Origin: Mycobacterium rhizamassiliense
Lineage (GTDB): Bacteria > Actinomycetota > Actinomycetes > Mycobacteriales > Mycobacteriaceae
Reading direction: 5' to 3'
DNA: 64,000 bases
Assembly (NCBI RefSeq): GCF_900157375.1
Contig: NZ_LT721901.1
Location: 3,086,315 to 3,150,314 of the forward strand
Made by a program: the position numbers and the translations under genes. Under the pieces are notes generated by a model. The model was not told the DNA's origin. It made no database searches and saw nothing but the letters and a program-made list of their open reading frames with translations. This document shows positions 17,201-28,630 of this stretch, in pieces; within the stretch, counting starts at the first letter, position 1; each line of letters starts with the position of its first letter.

Positions 17201-17775
17201 CGCCGACGGCTGCCGATCCGCTGTTCGGCGAACTCTTTGAGCTGTGGGTAGAACGCCAGCACCACACTCGCGACCGGCAGCACCCACAGCGTGTACACGA
17301 TCCACGCGACGTGGGCGCCTGCGATGAACACGCCGCCGTAGGTGAGCACCGCGACCACCGCCCCCGCCGCGATGAGCTGGCGCCCCAGCGGCCGGTGCTG
17401 CAGCAGCATGATCACGCCGGAGATGGTGGTGGACGCGAACACGATGGCGAGGAACGCGACCGCGATGCAGAACAGGCGGTCGGTCCGCCACCAGCCGGCG
17501 ATCAGGTCGGTCGCGACCACCGACGTGGCCCACCCGCTGACGATGCTGACCGCGCAGGCCGCCACGGCCGTCGTCGAGGTGGGCTCATCGGCGGGTGCGG
17601 GCAGCCGGATGGGGGGCGCCGATCGGGTGGGCTCCCCGGACGGCACCTGACGCGGGATCTGCGTGGTCGGCGACGTCGGGATGGTGGGGATTGGTCCAGT
17701 CGGCGCACGGCGGATGATCCGTGTCCGTGATTCGGAGGGCGGTTCAGCAGGTCGGGGGTCGTTCGGCGCGGTCAC
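17197..17775 (-). CDS. Conserved membrane protein with Pro-rich N-terminus
   Basis: 192 residues. Residues 1-65 are Pro/Arg/Thr-rich and probably disordered and cytoplasmic. Four hydrophobic helices follow at roughly 68-88, 98-120, 128-150 and 152-172, and the C-terminus is QLKEFAEQRIGSRRR. The GTG at 17775 is chosen on frame; the M23 peptidase gene ends at 17777, so the two lie head to tail with one base between. The stop overlaps the uvrD1 stop region by 4 bases (convergent). The function is unknown. Similar Pro-rich plus four-helix proteins are common in mycobacterial envelope loci. Confidence 0.8.
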   Translation of the reverse strand: MTAPNDPRPAEPPSESRTRIIRRAPTGPIPTIPTSPTTQIPRQVPSGEPTRSAPPIRLPAPADEPTSTTAVAACAVSIVSGWATSVVATDLIAGWWRTDRLFCIAVAFLAIVFASTTISGVIMLLQHRPLGRQLIAAGAVVAVLTYGGVFIAGAHVAWIVYTLWVLPVASVVLAFYPQLKEFAEQRIGSRRR

Positions 17776-17776
17776 C

Positions 17777-18892
17777 TCAACCAGCGTAATTGCCGACGTT
17801 AAGTCCTCGTTTGGCCAGCCACGGCACGGGGTCGATGCGCTCGGTGCCGCCCTGCAGCACCTCGAAGTGCAGGTGCGGGCCGGTGGAGTTCCCGCGGTTG
17901 CCCATGGTCGCGATCTGATCGCCCGCCATCACCCGTTGGCCGACGCTGACCAGCGCGGTGTTGATGTGGCCGTAGAGCGTGACCGTGCCGTCGGCGTGCC
18001 GCAGCTTGACCCACATTCCATAGCCGGCGGTGGGTCCGGCGTCGATAACGACACCGTCGGAGACGGCAACGATCGGCGTGCCGATCGAGTTGGCCAGGTC
18101 GATGCCCGCGTGCAGCACGCCCCAGCGGTAACCGAAGTTCGACGTGAAGATGCCGTGTGTGGGCATGACGTAGAGCGGCTGCTGCAGCCGCGCCTCGCGC
18201 TGGGCGCGGTCGTTGGCGAAGGCCACGCCCTTGGCCAGTTCCTCGTTGTGCACGGCGACGTTGGCCGCGGGCTGCACGGCGATCACCTGGGCCCCGCGCG
18301 TGGTGTCACTGCCCGCGGTGCCGGTGAGCGACGACGCGCTGGCGGTCAGCACCGTGGCGGTCTGCGTCGTCTCGGCCTGGCTGGTCGCGGTGTGCGCCGC
18401 CGCCGCGGCCGCACCGGCGGCCATCGCCGAGATCAACACGCGGCCCTTGGCGGCGCTGGTGGGTTGCTTGCGGTGCTGTCCGCCGCGGCGGGGCACACCG
18501 ATGACGTCGGTGACCTGGTGGCCACCGGAAGGCGGGTCGGCGTCGAACAGGACGGGCACCCGGGCCAGCACGTCGGTGTGGGTCGCGGGAGCAGCGAGGC
18601 GAAGCGGGGTCAGGTCGTCGATCTGGTTCAGGTCGTCGAGCTCGGGCGCCAGCAGCACCTGCGCGGCGTTGTCGAAGTTGGAGTCGTTGCTGAAGTCGAG
18701 TTCGTCGTCGATGCCGTCGTCGGAGAAATCCAACTCGTCGAGGTCGAACCCGTCGAGCGGCAGAATTTCGGTGACTTCATTGGGGTGCATGGCTACCCGG
18801 CGGTCGCGCAATGCGCGTTGTGCCCCTGCCAGGACAGGCGAACGACCAAGTCGATGCTGCGACAACCTAAAATGTCCTCGTATCGTGACCAT
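17777..18892 (-). CDS. M23 family metallopeptidase (LytM-type), Rv0950c-like
   Basis: 371 residues. The C-terminal ~130 residues form a LytM/peptidase M23 domain: [19 protein letters not shown] with the HxxxD zinc motif, then [12 protein letters not shown] with HxH. These enzymes cleave peptide cross-links of peptidoglycan. A hydrophobic segment at ~150-170 ([15 protein letters not shown]) looks like a signal anchor behind a long acidic N-terminal region. The start is uncertain: the ATG at 18892 is used, but the ATG at 18790 ([10 protein letters not shown]) is a credible alternative and neither has a strong ribosome binding site. A 15-bp palindrome lies 22 bp upstream of the longer start. Confidence 0.85.
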   Translation of the reverse strand: MVTIRGHFRLSQHRLGRSPVLAGAQRALRDRRVAMHPNEVTEILPLDGFDLDELDFSDDGIDDELDFSNDSNFDNAAQVLLAPELDDLNQIDDLTPLRLAAPATHTDVLARVPVLFDADPPSGGHQVTDVIGVPRRGGQHRKQPTSAAKGRVLISAMAAGAAAAAAHTATSQAETTQTATVLTASASSLTGTAGSDTTRGAQVIAVQPAANVAVHNEELAKGVAFANDRAQREARLQQPLYVMPTHGIFTSNFGYRWGVLHAGIDLANSIGTPIVAVSDGVVIDAGPTAGYGMWVKLRHADGTVTLYGHINTALVSVGQRVMAGDQIATMGNRGNSTGPHLHFEVLQGGTERIDPVPWLAKRGLNVGNYAG

Positions 18893-18913
18893 ACCGTTAT
18901 CTGGACCCTAGGA

Positions 18914-18928
18914 CGTTAACGGTTAACG
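18914..18928. promoter_or_regulatory. Perfect palindrome CGTTAAC-G-GTTAACG upstream of the M23 peptidase
   Basis: Seven-base arms are exact inverted copies around one base. On the minus strand a possible -10 box TAGGGT sits between the palindrome and the M23 start, so a protein bound here would cover the spacer between -35 and -10. The binding factor is unknown. Confidence 0.4.
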
Positions 18929-18968
18929 GACAGGGCTGGCAACCTCGCGGCCCCGATCCCAACGTTTT

Positions 18969-18984
18969 TGTGAACTGGATCACG
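18969..18984 (+). promoter_or_regulatory. CRP-type site TGTGA-N6-TCACG upstream of sucC
   Basis: TGTGAACTGGATCACG matches the cAMP receptor protein consensus TGTGA-N6-TCACA except for the last base. It lies ~160 bp upstream of sucC and ~77 bp upstream of the M23 peptidase start. A second copy of the same layout overlaps the galU start (51534-51549). Mycobacterial Crp (Rv3676) uses this consensus; binding here is inferred. Confidence 0.6.
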
Positions 18985-19142
18985 TGCCGCCGCCTCCGGC
19001 GCCGCCGTGAAGTCTGCCACATCAACGGGATGCGAGGGTGGCGCCGAATCAATGTGTGGATAAAGTTCGTCCGTGCGTGTTGCCGGATCCGGTGCCGCCT
19101 GCCGATAGGCCTACTTGCAAGCCGACGAAGACAAGTGAGTTC

Positions 19143-20306
<1,164 letters not shown>

Positions 20307-20318
20307 GGGAGCCAATCA

Positions 20319-21221
20319 ATGTCGATTTTCCTGAACAAGGACTCCAAGGTCATCGTCCAGGGCATCACCGGCGGTGAGGGCACCAAGCACACCGCATTGA
20401 TGCTGAAGGCCGGCACCCCGGTGGTCGGCGGGGTGAACGCCAAAAAGGCGGGAACCACCGTCTCGCATGTGGATTCGGTCGGCAAGGACGTCGAACTCCC
20501 GGTGTTCGGCTCCGTCGCCGAAGGGATGAAGGAGACCGGCGCCAACGTGTCGGTCGTCTTCGTGCCGCCGAAATTCGCCAAGGACGCGATCATCGAGGCC
20601 ATCGACGCCGAGATCCCGCTGCTGGTGGTCATCACCGAGGGAATTCCGGTGCAGGACAGCGCATATGCGTGGGCCTACAACGTCGACAAAGGGCAGAGGA
20701 CGCGCATCATCGGGCCGAACTGCCCGGGCATCATCACCCCGGGTGTGGCGCTGGCCGGCATCACGCCCGCCAACATCAGCGGCTCCGGTCCCGTCGGCCT
20801 GGTCTCCAAGTCCGGCACCCTGACCTACCAAATGATGTACGAGCTGCGCGATTTCGGCTTCTCCACCTCGATCGGCATCGGTGGTGACCCGGTGATCGGC
20901 ACCACCCACATCGACGCCATCGAGGCGTTCGAGAAGGACCCCGAGACCAAGGTCATCGTGATGATCGGCGAGATCGGCGGTGATGCCGAGGAGCGTGCGG
21001 CCGACTACATCAAGGCCAACGTGTCCAAGCCGGTCGTCGGCTACGTCGCGGGATTCACTGCGCCGGAAGGTAAGACGATGGGCCACGCGGGCGCCATCGT
21101 GTCCGGCTCGTCGGGTACCGCGGCCGCCAAGAAAGAGGCCCTCGAGGCCGCGGGCGTCAAGGTCGGCAAGACGCCGTCGGAGACCGCCGCGCTGGCCAGG
21201 GAGATCCTGCAAAGCCTCTAG
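20319..21221 (+). CDS. sucD: Succinyl-CoA synthetase alpha subunit
   Basis: 300 residues. The N-terminal CoA-binding fold begins [20 protein letters not shown]. The phosphorylated histidine of the catalytic cycle lies in [18 protein letters not shown] (His ~256), and [11 protein letters not shown] is a further signature. Partner of SucC in the cytoplasmic TCA-cycle enzyme. The operon ends here, since a stem-loop with T-rich tail follows at 21232-21285. Confidence 0.97.
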   Translation: MSIFLNKDSKVIVQGITGGEGTKHTALMLKAGTPVVGGVNAKKAGTTVSHVDSVGKDVELPVFGSVAEGMKETGANVSVVFVPPKFAKDAIIEAIDAEIPLLVVITEGIPVQDSAYAWAYNVDKGQRTRIIGPNCPGIITPGVALAGITPANISGSGPVGLVSKSGTLTYQMMYELRDFGFSTSIGIGGDPVIGTTHIDAIEAFEKDPETKVIVMIGEIGGDAEERAADYIKANVSKPVVGYVAGFTAPEGKTMGHAGAIVSGSSGTAAAKKEALEAAGVKVGKTPSETAALAREILQSL

Positions 21222-21231
21222 TTTTTCCGAG

Positions 21232-21285
21232 ACTGCGGTCGGGTCGCGATTCCACTAATCGGCGATCTGGCCGCAGTTTCGTTTT
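21232..21285 (+). terminator. Terminator after sucCD
   Basis: ACTGCGG (21232-21238) pairs with CCGCAGT (21271-21277) around a loop that contains a second small stem GATT/AATC, and TTTCGTTTT follows. This is a good intrinsic-terminator shape 10 bp after the sucD stop. Confidence 0.6.
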
Positions 21286-21337
21286 GCGTCCAGTCATCGG
21301 TTAGCCTGTCGAACTAACAGTTCCCAGGAGGTTTGTA

Positions 21338-22861
21338 ATGCCGGTCGATCCGCGTACTCCGGTGCTCGTCGGTGTCGGCCAGTTCACCGAGCGCATCGAC
21401 GACCCGGACTATCGGGGCATGTCGGCGGTCGACCTCGCAACGGCGGCCGCCGAGGTGGCCCTCGCGGACACCGGGGCCAAGGGCGTCGCGAAGGCCGTCG
21501 ACACCGTCTTCGGGCTGCGGCAGTTCGAGATCTCCGGTCCGATGCCGGCGACCCTTGGCAAGTCGAACAACTACCCGCGTTCGGTGATGAACCGGCTCGG
21601 CGGCGACCCGGCCCGCGTGGTGCTCGAACCGGTTGGCGGCCAGAGTCCGCAGAAGCTCGTCACCGAGGCGGGCAACGCGATCGCGGCGGGTGAGGCCGAC
21701 GTCGTCCTGATCATGGGCTCGGAGCCGGGGTCGACGGCCCGCTACTTCGCCAACCGCGACGACAAGCCCGACTTCACCGAACACGTCGAGGGTCAGCTGG
21801 AAGACCGCGGACACCAGATCTTCAGCTACATCGACGATTACACGATTCAGCACGGCCTGACCGGGGCGCCGGTGCAGTACGGGCTGATGGAGAACGCCCG
21901 GCGCGCCCGCCTGGGCCGCGGCGTAGCCGACTACCGGCGCGAGATGGCCGAACTGTTCGCACCGATGTCCAAAGTCGCTGCCAAGAACCCGTTTTCGTCA
22001 TCGCCGGTGGAACGATCGGTCGATGAGATCATCACCATCACCGACGACAACCGGATGATCTGCGACCCCTATCCGCGGCTGCTCGTCGCCCGCGATCAGG
22101 TCAACCAGGGCGCGGCGTCGGTGCTGATGTCGGTGGAGGCCGCGACGCGTCTCGGTGTGGCCCAAGACAAGTGGGTCTATGTGCACGGCCACTCGGACAT
22201 GGTCGAGCAGGCGATGCTCGATCGCGTCGACCTCGGCGCCAGCCCGGCGGCGGTACATGCGGCCCGAGAATCGTTGCGGGTGGCCGGAATTGGCATCGAC
22301 GACATCGCCACCTTCGACCTGTACAGCTGCTTCCCCTTCCCGGTGTTCGTCATCTGCGAGGCGCTGGGCCTCGACGGCGACGACCCGCGCGGCCTGACCC
22401 TGACCGGTGGATTGCCGTATTTCGGCGGCCCCGGGAACAGCTACTCGCTGCATGGTATCGCCGAGACGGTCGCCCAGATGCGGGACAGGCCAGGGCAATT
22501 CGGCCTCGTCGGGGCCAACGGCGGCATCATGAGCAAGTACTCGATCGGCATCTACTCGACCACGCCGGTCGACTGGCGCACCGATAATTGCGCGGCGCTG
22601 AAAAAGGAGATCGACGCGCTGCCGAAGGTCGACGTCACGAAGACGCCCGACGGTGCGGCGACTATCGAGACGTACTCCGTGCGCTACGACTGGCCGACCC
22701 GCACCGGCATCATCGTCGGCCGGCTCGCCGCGGACAACGCGCGATTCATGGCCACCACCGACGACGACGATCTGGTCGCATTGATGTCCGACGGCGATCC
22801 GCTCGGCGCGGAGATCTTCGTGTGGTCGACCGACAACGGCAACCGCGCATCGCTGGGGTAG
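21338..22861 (+). CDS. Thiolase-fold protein of the SCP2-thiolase/acetyl-CoA acetyltransferase-like family without the usual nucleophile
   Basis: 507 residues with AGGAGG before the ATG. The fold is a thiolase (GEADVVLIMGSEPGS ~118-132, a GGLPYFGGPGNSY stretch and GLVGANGGIMSKYSIG near the end). The segment that normally carries the acyl-accepting Cys (xxCxSG) reads EPVGGQSPQK (~97-106) with no Cys, and the C-terminal CxG motif is also absent; a Cys in YSCFPFP (~330) is another candidate. Such proteins sit in lipid and sterol gene sets, but the reaction is not established. It interrupts the sucD to LLM order seen in M. tuberculosis, so it may be a lineage-specific addition. A short inverted repeat GAACT-AAC-AGTTC lies 15 bp upstream. 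Confidence 0.8.
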   Translation: MPVDPRTPVLVGVGQFTERIDDPDYRGMSAVDLATAAAEVALADTGAKGVAKAVDTVFGLRQFEISGPMPATLGKSNNYPRSVMNRLGGDPARVVLEPVGGQSPQKLVTEAGNAIAAGEADVVLIMGSEPGSTARYFANRDDKPDFTEHVEGQLEDRGHQIFSYIDDYTIQHGLTGAPVQYGLMENARRARLGRGVADYRREMAELFAPMSKVAAKNPFSSSPVERSVDEIITITDDNRMICDPYPRLLVARDQVNQGAASVLMSVEAATRLGVAQDKWVYVHGHSDMVEQAMLDRVDLGASPAAVHAARESLRVAGIGIDDIATFDLYSCFPFPVFVICEALGLDGDDPRGLTLTGGLPYFGGPGNSYSLHGIAETVAQMRDRPGQFGLVGANGGIMSKYSIGIYSTTPVDWRTDNCAALKKEIDALPKVDVTKTPDGAATIETYSVRYDWPTRTGIIVGRLAADNARFMATTDDDDLVALMSDGDPLGAEIFVWSTDNGNRASLG

Positions 22862-22865
22862 ACCC

Positions 22866-23714
22866 CTAGACCATCGCGGCGAGCTTGCCGGCCAGCCTCT
22901 CCACGTACGAGGCGACCTCGTCCTCGGGCTTGTCCGGCAAACCGAACAGCACCTCGGTGACTCCGAGCTCGGACCAGTGCGCCAGCTTCTCGGGGACCGG
23001 CTTGAAGTCCAGCGCCACGATCTGCGGGGCTCCGTCGCGGCCGGCGGCCGCCCAGGTGTCCTGCAGCAGCTTCACCGGTTCGTCGATGTTGAAGTCGCGC
23101 GGCGTGGTGATCCAGCCGTCGGCGCTGCGGGCGATCCACTTGAAGTTCTTCTCGTTACCCGCGGCGCCCACCAGCACCGGGATGTGCGGCTGCACCGGCT
23201 TGGGATAGGCCCAGCTGGGGCCGAACTTGACGAACTCGCCGTCGTACTCGGCTTCCTCTTGCGTCCACAGTGCGCGCATCGCCTCGAGGTACTCGCGCAG
23301 GCAGGTGCGGCGGCGGCCGGCTGGCACGCCGTGGTCGGCGAGTTCGTCGGTGTTCCAGCCGAACCCGACGCCCAGGCTGACCCGGCCACCGGAGAGGTGG
23401 TCCAACGTGGCGATGCTTTTCGCCAGCGTGATCGGGTCGTGCTCAACCGGCAGCGCCACGGCGGTGGACAACCGCACCCGCGAGGTGACGGCGCACGCGG
23501 CGCCCAAACTCACCCATGGGTCTAGTGTCCGCATGTAGCGGTCGTCCGGCAGCGATTCGTCACCCGTCGTCGGGTGAGCCGCCTCGCGCTTCACCGGGAT
23601 ATGCGTGTGTTCCGGCACGTAGAACGTCGTGAAGCCGTGGTCGTCGGCGAGCTTGGCGGCCGCCGCCGGCGAGATGCCTCGGTCACTGGTGAAAAGCACG
23701 AGCCCGTAATCCAT
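22866..23714 (-). CDS. LLM-class F420-dependent oxidoreductase (Rv0953c-like)
   Basis: 282 residues of the luciferase-like superfamily. It begins MDYGLVLFTSDRGISPA. GGRVSLGVGFGWNTDELADHG (~107-127 region) is the cofactor-binding stretch, followed by IPVLVGAAGNEKNFKWIARSADGWITTP. The TIGR03619-type arrangement suggests F420 rather than FMN. A KstR-type box TAGAACGTGTTCTA ends 10 bp before the start codon, where a bound repressor would block transcription. Its partner under the same box is the oxidoreductase at 3377-4243. Substrate unknown. Confidence 0.87.
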   Translation of the reverse strand: MDYGLVLFTSDRGISPAAAAKLADDHGFTTFYVPEHTHIPVKREAAHPTTGDESLPDDRYMRTLDPWVSLGAACAVTSRVRLSTAVALPVEHDPITLAKSIATLDHLSGGRVSLGVGFGWNTDELADHGVPAGRRRTCLREYLEAMRALWTQEEAEYDGEFVKFGPSWAYPKPVQPHIPVLVGAAGNEKNFKWIARSADGWITTPRDFNIDEPVKLLQDTWAAAGRDGAPQIVALDFKPVPEKLAHWSELGVTEVLFGLPDKPEDEVASYVERLAGKLAAMV

Positions 23715-23723
23715 GGACAGAAT

Positions 23724-23737
23724 TAGAACGTGTTCTA
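23724..23737. promoter_or_regulatory. KstR-type operator, second copy
   Basis: TAGAACGTGTTCTA, identical to the site at 4281-4294 (both preceded by AT), fits TnnAACnnGTTnnA. It is 10 bp upstream of the F420-type oxidoreductase start at 23714. Confidence 0.7.
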
Positions 23738-23986
23738 CCTACGCTGAGCAAGCCGGTGCCCGCATCTGGCGCCGAAGCCGCTGTGCGGTGCAGGTCGGCG
23801 CAGCCGCCGGTCGCTCCGGCACGGGTAGTCGAACGTGCGCTAGCGTGGTTGAGCGATCGCGTCGTACGCAAGCGCGGGCAAATCTGGGCGTCGATGAACG
23901 TGCGCCCGTGAGCCCAGCGTGGCAACCGCAGCAGTGACGTGGCGCCCGATGAGCTCTTGAAGGCGCTGGAACCAACAGGAGGAGTC

Positions 23987-24877
23987 ATGACCTACTCGCC
24001 CGGTAGTCCCGGATATCCGCCATCGCAGCCCGGCGGCTCCTACCCAGGCGCCACACCGTCGTTCGCCAAGACCGACGACGGCCCGAGCAAGCTCCCGTTC
24101 TATCTGAACATCGCGGTGGCGGCGCTCGGGTTGGCGGTGTACCTGCTGAACTTCGGCCCGACGTTCACCCTCGGCGCCGACCTCGGTGCGGCCTCCGGCG
24201 GGCGTGCCGGCGACGCCGGTACCGCGGTCCTGGTCGCGGTGCTGGCCGCGCTGCTCGCCGGGCTGGGATTGCTGCCCAAGGCGAAGAACCACTCCGGCGT
24301 GGTCGCGGCCATCGCCGTCCTGGGTGCGCTGCTGGCGATCTCGGAGACCATCAACATGCCCGCCGGGTTCGCGCTGGGCTGGGCGATCTGGCCCCTGGTC
24401 GCGGCCAGCGTGCTGCAGGCGGTCGCCGCCGTCGTCGTGGTCCTGCTGGAGGCGGGCGTCATCACCGCGCCTGCCCCGCGGCCCAAGTACGACCCCTACG
24501 CGCAGTACGGCCAGTACGGCCAATACGGCCAGCAGTACGGCGGGCAGCCCGGCTACTACGGTCAGCCCGGCCCGCAGCAGCAGCAGCACGGCGGACCGCA
24601 GTCGCACAACCCGCAGTCGTCCGGGTACGGGTCGCAGTACGGCGGCTACCCGAACCAGGGCCCGACGCAAAGCGCGATCCCGACCACGGGCGGCTTCGGT
24701 GCCCAGCCCGGCCCGCAGTCGGGGGGCCAGCAGGGCCCGTCCACCCCGCCCACCGGCTTCCCGAGCTTCAGCCCGCCGCCGTCCGTCGAAGGCAGCGGAT
24801 CCGAGGGTGGCTCGGCTACCGCCAGTTACCAAACCGGAGAGCAGCAGCACACGCCGCCTGGGTCGGCACCGTCCTAA
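23987..24877 (+). CDS. Membrane protein with Gln/Gly/Tyr-rich tail (Rv0954-like, 34-kDa antigen family)
   Basis: 296 residues; the ATG follows AGGAGGAG. A short Pro/Gly head (residues 1-35) is followed by four hydrophobic helices (~38-58, 75-95, 102-122, 132-155), then a ~140-residue low-complexity cytoplasmic tail rich in Gln, Gly, Tyr, Pro and Ser with repeated QYGQYG units. This is the layout of the mycobacterial 34-kDa antigenic protein (DUF5336). In M. tuberculosis Rv0954 has been reported with the cell-division machinery. The neighbour PerM (next gene, 39 bp away) is also a division-linked membrane protein, so joint function is plausible. Confidence 0.88.
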   Translation: MTYSPGSPGYPPSQPGGSYPGATPSFAKTDDGPSKLPFYLNIAVAALGLAVYLLNFGPTFTLGADLGAASGGRAGDAGTAVLVAVLAALLAGLGLLPKAKNHSGVVAAIAVLGALLAISETINMPAGFALGWAIWPLVAASVLQAVAAVVVVLLEAGVITAPAPRPKYDPYAQYGQYGQYGQQYGGQPGYYGQPGPQQQQHGGPQSHNPQSSGYGSQYGGYPNQGPTQSAIPTTGGFGAQPGPQSGGQQGPSTPPTGFPSFSPPPSVEGSGSEGGSATASYQTGEQQHTPPGSAPS

Positions 24878-24916
24878 CCGTGGCCTCCCGCGCCTAGTCG
24901 GGCAGGTGCGCCAAGA

Positions 24917-26344
24917 GTGACACGGGTGGAGGACAACCGCGCCGCGGGCGCCCGCCAGGCGCGAGACCTTGTTCGGGTTGCGTTCGGACCCGCCGTGGTG
25001 GCACTGGTCATCATCGCCGCGGTCACCTTGCTGCAGCTGTTGATCGCCAACAGCGAAATGACCGGCGCGCTGGGCGCGATCGCCAGCATCTGGCTCGGCA
25101 TCCACAGCGTGCCGATCTCGATCGGCGGCCACGAACTGGGCGTGCTGCCGCTGCTGCCGATGCTGCTGATGGTGTGGGCGACCGCGCGCAGCACGGCGCG
25201 GGCAACGTCGGTGTACTCGTCATGGCTGGTGGTCCGTTGGGTCATCGCTTCCGCGCTCGGCGGCCCGCTGCTGCTGACCGCGATCGCGCTGGCCGTCATT
25301 CACGACGCGTCGACGGTGATCACCGAGCTGGAGACGCCCAGCGCGCTGCGCGCGTTCGCCAGCGTCCTGGTGGTGCATGCGCTGGGGGCCGCGATCGGGG
25401 TGTGGTCGCGGGTGGGCCGGCGCGCGCTGGCGGCGTCGCCCTTGCCCAATTGGCTCGGCGATTCCCTGCGCGCCGCGGCCGCGGGCGTGCTGGCGCTGGT
25501 CGGGCTCTCCGGCATGGTCACCGCCGCATCGCTGGTCGTGCACTGGGCGACGATGCAAGACCTCTACGGGATCACCGATTCGATCTTCGGTCAGTTCAGC
25601 CTGTCGGTGCTGTCCATGCTGTACGCGCCGAACGTCATCGTCGGTACCTCCGCGGTCGCGGTCGGGTCCAGCGCGCACGTGGGCTTCGCGACGTTCAGCT
25701 CGTTCACCGTCTTCGGCGGGGACATCCCGTCGCTGCCCATCCTGGCCGCGGTCCCGGCCCCGCCGCTGGGCCCGGTCTGGGTCGCGCTGCTCATCGTCGG
25801 CGCCTCGTCGGGTGTGGCGCTCGGGCAGCAATGCGCTCGCCATCCGCTGCCGCTGGTGCCGGCGATGGGCAAGCTGCTGGCCGCGTCGGTCGTCGGTGCG
25901 CTGGCCATGTCGCTGCTCGGCTACGGCGCCAGCGGCCGGCTCGGCAACTTCGGCCACGTCGGGGTGGACCAGGGCGCGTTGCTGATCGGCAGCTTCTTCT
26001 GGTTCGCCGTCGTCGGCTGGCTCACGGTGGCGATGACCGGCGGGGTCAGCCGCCGGCGCAGGCGCCCCCGGCCGAAGCCCGCACCCGCCGCGTCGGCCGA
26101 GGAGCCCGCCGACTTCTTCACCGAGCCGGAGCTTTTCACCGAGTCCGAGCCGCTCGGTGAGCCCGCGGATTTGGCGGACGACCTGACCGGGCCCGACGAC
26201 GTGGCCGAGGACGTCGAGCCGGCCGAGTCGGCCGAGTCCGCCGAGGATGATGCGGTGCTCGGGGTCGAGGAGGAGCCCGCCGCGGCCCCTTCGGAGCCCG
26301 ACGAACCCGAGCCCGGCCCGGGCGAGCGCGAACCCGGCGACTAG
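24917..26344 (+). CDS. perM: Integral membrane protein PerM (Rv0955-like, DUF6350)
   Basis: 475 residues with a GTG start at 24917. Hydrophobic segments cover residues ~15-380, about ten helices. The last ~95 residues are strongly acidic and Pro-rich (a run of Glu/Asp/Pro/Ala), a probable cytoplasmic tail. In M. tuberculosis the protein at this place, PerM, is needed for division at low magnesium and for persistence. The gene follows the Rv0954-like gene and precedes purN by 48 bp. Identification rests on gene order and topology rather than motif matches. Confidence 0.85.
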   Translation: MTRVEDNRAAGARQARDLVRVAFGPAVVALVIIAAVTLLQLLIANSEMTGALGAIASIWLGIHSVPISIGGHELGVLPLLPMLLMVWATARSTARATSVYSSWLVVRWVIASALGGPLLLTAIALAVIHDASTVITELETPSALRAFASVLVVHALGAAIGVWSRVGRRALAASPLPNWLGDSLRAAAAGVLALVGLSGMVTAASLVVHWATMQDLYGITDSIFGQFSLSVLSMLYAPNVIVGTSAVAVGSSAHVGFATFSSFTVFGGDIPSLPILAAVPAPPLGPVWVALLIVGASSGVALGQQCARHPLPLVPAMGKLLAASVVGALAMSLLGYGASGRLGNFGHVGVDQGALLIGSFFWFAVVGWLTVAMTGGVSRRRRRPRPKPAPAASAEEPADFFTEPELFTESEPLGEPADLADDLTGPDDVAEDVEPAESAESAEDDAVLGVEEEPAAAPSEPDEPEPGPGEREPGD

Positions 26345-26392
26345 CGGCCAGCCTTGTCATCCGGCGGGCGGCGGCGTTAGTAGGCTCGCGAT

Positions 26393-27022
26393 GTGGTCGA
26401 ACCGCTGCGCGTGCCCCCGAGTGCACCGGCGCGGCTGGTGGTGCTGGCATCTGGCACCGGATCGCTACTGAACTCACTGCTGGCCGCCGCGGTCGGCGAC
26501 TATCCGGCCCGCGTGGTCGCCGTCGGCGCCGATCGTGACTGCCAGGCCAGCGAGGTCGCCGCGGCGGCGTCGCTGCCCACGTTCACCGTCCGGCTGCGCG
26601 ATCACCCCAGCCGCGAGGCCTGGGACGCCGCCATCACCGACGCCACCGTGGCCCACTCGCCCGACCTGATCGTCTCCGCGGGGTTCATGAAAATACTTGG
26701 ACCGCAATTCCTTTCACGGTTCTGCGGACGCACGCTGAACACCCATCCGGCGCTGCTGCCTGCGTTCGCGGGGTCGCACGCCGTTCCGGAGGCGCTGGCT
26801 TATGGTGTGCGGGTCACCGGCTGTACGGTGCACCTGGTGGACGCCGGGATGGACACCGGGCCGATATTGGCGCAGGAGCCCATCGCGGTGTTCGACGGCG
26901 ACAACGAAGAGACACTGCACGAACGCATCAAGGTCGTGGAACGGCGGCTGTTGGTGGACGTGGTAGCCGCGATCGCGACCCGCGGCGTGACCTGGACCGG
27001 ACGAAAGGCGACCATAGGATGA
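26393..27022 (+). CDS. purN: Phosphoribosylglycinamide formyltransferase
   Basis: 209 residues from a GTG. It transfers formyl from 10-formyl-THF to GAR in purine synthesis. Key residues are visible in [16 protein letters not shown] (phosphate loop), [10 protein letters not shown] (Asn/His of the catalytic set) and [11 protein letters not shown] (catalytic Asp). The stop overlaps the purH ATG by 4 bases (ATGA), so translation of purN and purH is coupled. Confidence 0.95.
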   Translation: MVEPLRVPPSAPARLVVLASGTGSLLNSLLAAAVGDYPARVVAVGADRDCQASEVAAAASLPTFTVRLRDHPSREAWDAAITDATVAHSPDLIVSAGFMKILGPQFLSRFCGRTLNTHPALLPAFAGSHAVPEALAYGVRVTGCTVHLVDAGMDTGPILAQEPIAVFDGDNEETLHERIKVVERRLLVDVVAAIATRGVTWTGRKATIG

Positions 27023-28587
27023 GCGACGAGTCACGAAGGGCGATTCGGCGCGCGCTGATCAGCGTCTACGACAAGACCGGTCTCATCGAGCTCGCCGAGG
27101 GGCTGAGCGCGGCGGGTGTCGAAATCGTGTCGACCGGATCGACCGCGAAGACCATTGCGGGCAAAGGGATTTCGGTGACACCGGTGGAGGATCTGACCGG
27201 TTTCCCCGAGGTGCTCGACGGCCGGGTCAAGACGCTGCACCCGCGGGTGCATGCCGGGCTGCTGGCGGATCTGCGCAAGCCGGAGCACGCCGCCGCGCTC
27301 GAAGAGCTCGGCATCGCGGCCTTCGAGCTGGTCGTCGTCAACCTGTATCCATTCAGCGAGACCGTCGAATCCGGCGCGAGTATCGACGAATGCGTCGAGC
27401 AGATCGACATCGGCGGCCCGTCGATGGTGCGCGCCGCGGCGAAAAACCATCCCAGCGTCGCGGTGGTCACCGACCCGCTCGGCTACGATGGGGTGCTCGC
27501 CGCGGTGCGCGGTGGCGGATTCACCCTCGCCGAGCGCAAGAAGCTGGCGGCACTGGCCTTTCAGCACACCGCCGACTACGACATCGCGGTGGCGGGCTGG
27601 ATGGAGTCGACGCTGGCGCCCGAGCATCCACCCACGGCGTTCCCGCAGTGGTTCGGCCGCAGCTGGCGGCGCTCGGCGACGCTGCGCTACGGCGAGAACC
27701 CACACCAGCAGGCCGCCCTCTACACCGACCCGGCCGCCTGGCCCGGCCTGGCGCAGGCCGAGCAGCTGCACGGAAAAGAGATGTCCTACAACAACTTCAC
27801 CGACGCGGACGCGGCGTGGCGGGCGGCGTTCGACCATGAACAGATCTGCGTGGCGATCATCAAGCACGCCAACCCCTGCGGCATCGCGATCTCGTCGACA
27901 TCGGTCGCGGACGCGCACCGCAAGGCGCACGAGTGCGACCCGCTCAGCGCGTTCGGCGGTGTGATCGCGACCAACACCGAAGTCAGCCTGGAGATGGCGG
28001 AATTCGTCAGCACGATCTTTACCGAGGTGATCGTGGCGCCGGCCTACGCGCCGGAGGCCCTCGAGGTGCTGACGCGCAAGAAGAACGTCCGCGTGCTGGT
28101 GGCCTCCGAACCGATGGCCGGCGGCAACGAGCTGCGACCGGTCAGCGGCGGGTTGCTGATCCAGCAGCGCGACCAACTCGACGCGCACGGCGACAACCCG
28201 GCGAACTGGACGCTGGCGACCGGGTCACCGGCCGACCCGGCGACGTTGAGCGACCTGGTCTTTGCGTGGCGCACCTGCCGCGCGGTCAAGTCGAACGCCA
28301 TCGTCATCGCGGGTGACGGCGCGACGATCGGCGTCGGCATGGGTCAGGTCAACCGGGTCGATGCCGCGCGGCTGGCCGTCGCGCGCGGTGGCGACCGGGT
28401 GACCGGCGCGGTCGCGGCCTCCGATGCGTTCTTCCCGTTCCCCGACGGGCTCGAGACGCTGACCGCGTCCGGGGTGCGCGCGATCGTGCACCCCGGCGGC
28501 TCGGTGCGCGACGACGAGGTGACGGCCGCGGCGGCCCACGCCGGCATCACCCTCTACCTGACCGGAGCCCGTCACTTCGCGCACTGA
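27019..28587 (+). CDS. purH: Bifunctional AICAR formyltransferase / IMP cyclohydrolase
   Basis: 522 residues. The N-terminal ~200 residues are the IMP cyclohydrolase domain ([34 protein letters not shown]), and the C-terminal part is the AICAR transformylase ([34 protein letters not shown]). It performs the last two steps of IMP synthesis. Coupled to purN by a 4-base overlap. Confidence 0.97.
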   Translation: MSDESRRAIRRALISVYDKTGLIELAEGLSAAGVEIVSTGSTAKTIAGKGISVTPVEDLTGFPEVLDGRVKTLHPRVHAGLLADLRKPEHAAALEELGIAAFELVVVNLYPFSETVESGASIDECVEQIDIGGPSMVRAAAKNHPSVAVVTDPLGYDGVLAAVRGGGFTLAERKKLAALAFQHTADYDIAVAGWMESTLAPEHPPTAFPQWFGRSWRRSATLRYGENPHQQAALYTDPAAWPGLAQAEQLHGKEMSYNNFTDADAAWRAAFDHEQICVAIIKHANPCGIAISSTSVADAHRKAHECDPLSAFGGVIATNTEVSLEMAEFVSTIFTEVIVAPAYAPEALEVLTRKKNVRVLVASEPMAGGNELRPVSGGLLIQQRDQLDAHGDNPANWTLATGSPADPATLSDLVFAWRTCRAVKSNAIVIAGDGATIGVGMGQVNRVDAARLAVARGGDRVTGAVAASDAFFPFPDGLETLTASGVRAIVHPGGSVRDDEVTAAAAHAGITLYLTGARHFAH

Positions 28588-28630
28588 CCGTTAGCGCGTG
28601 AGGTTTCGGCGCTACGCGTAGCTTGGAGAG

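Noticed and set aside
16723..17730. Plus-strand frame overlapping the uvrD1 end and the membrane protein
   Set aside because: It is out of frame with uvrD1 and has an Arg/Pro/Ala-rich composition typical of GC-rich shadow frames.
21309..21326. LexA-like box TCGAAC...GTTC upstream of the thiolase-like gene
   Set aside because: The spacer is one base too long and the right arm is incomplete; it was kept only as a short inverted repeat.
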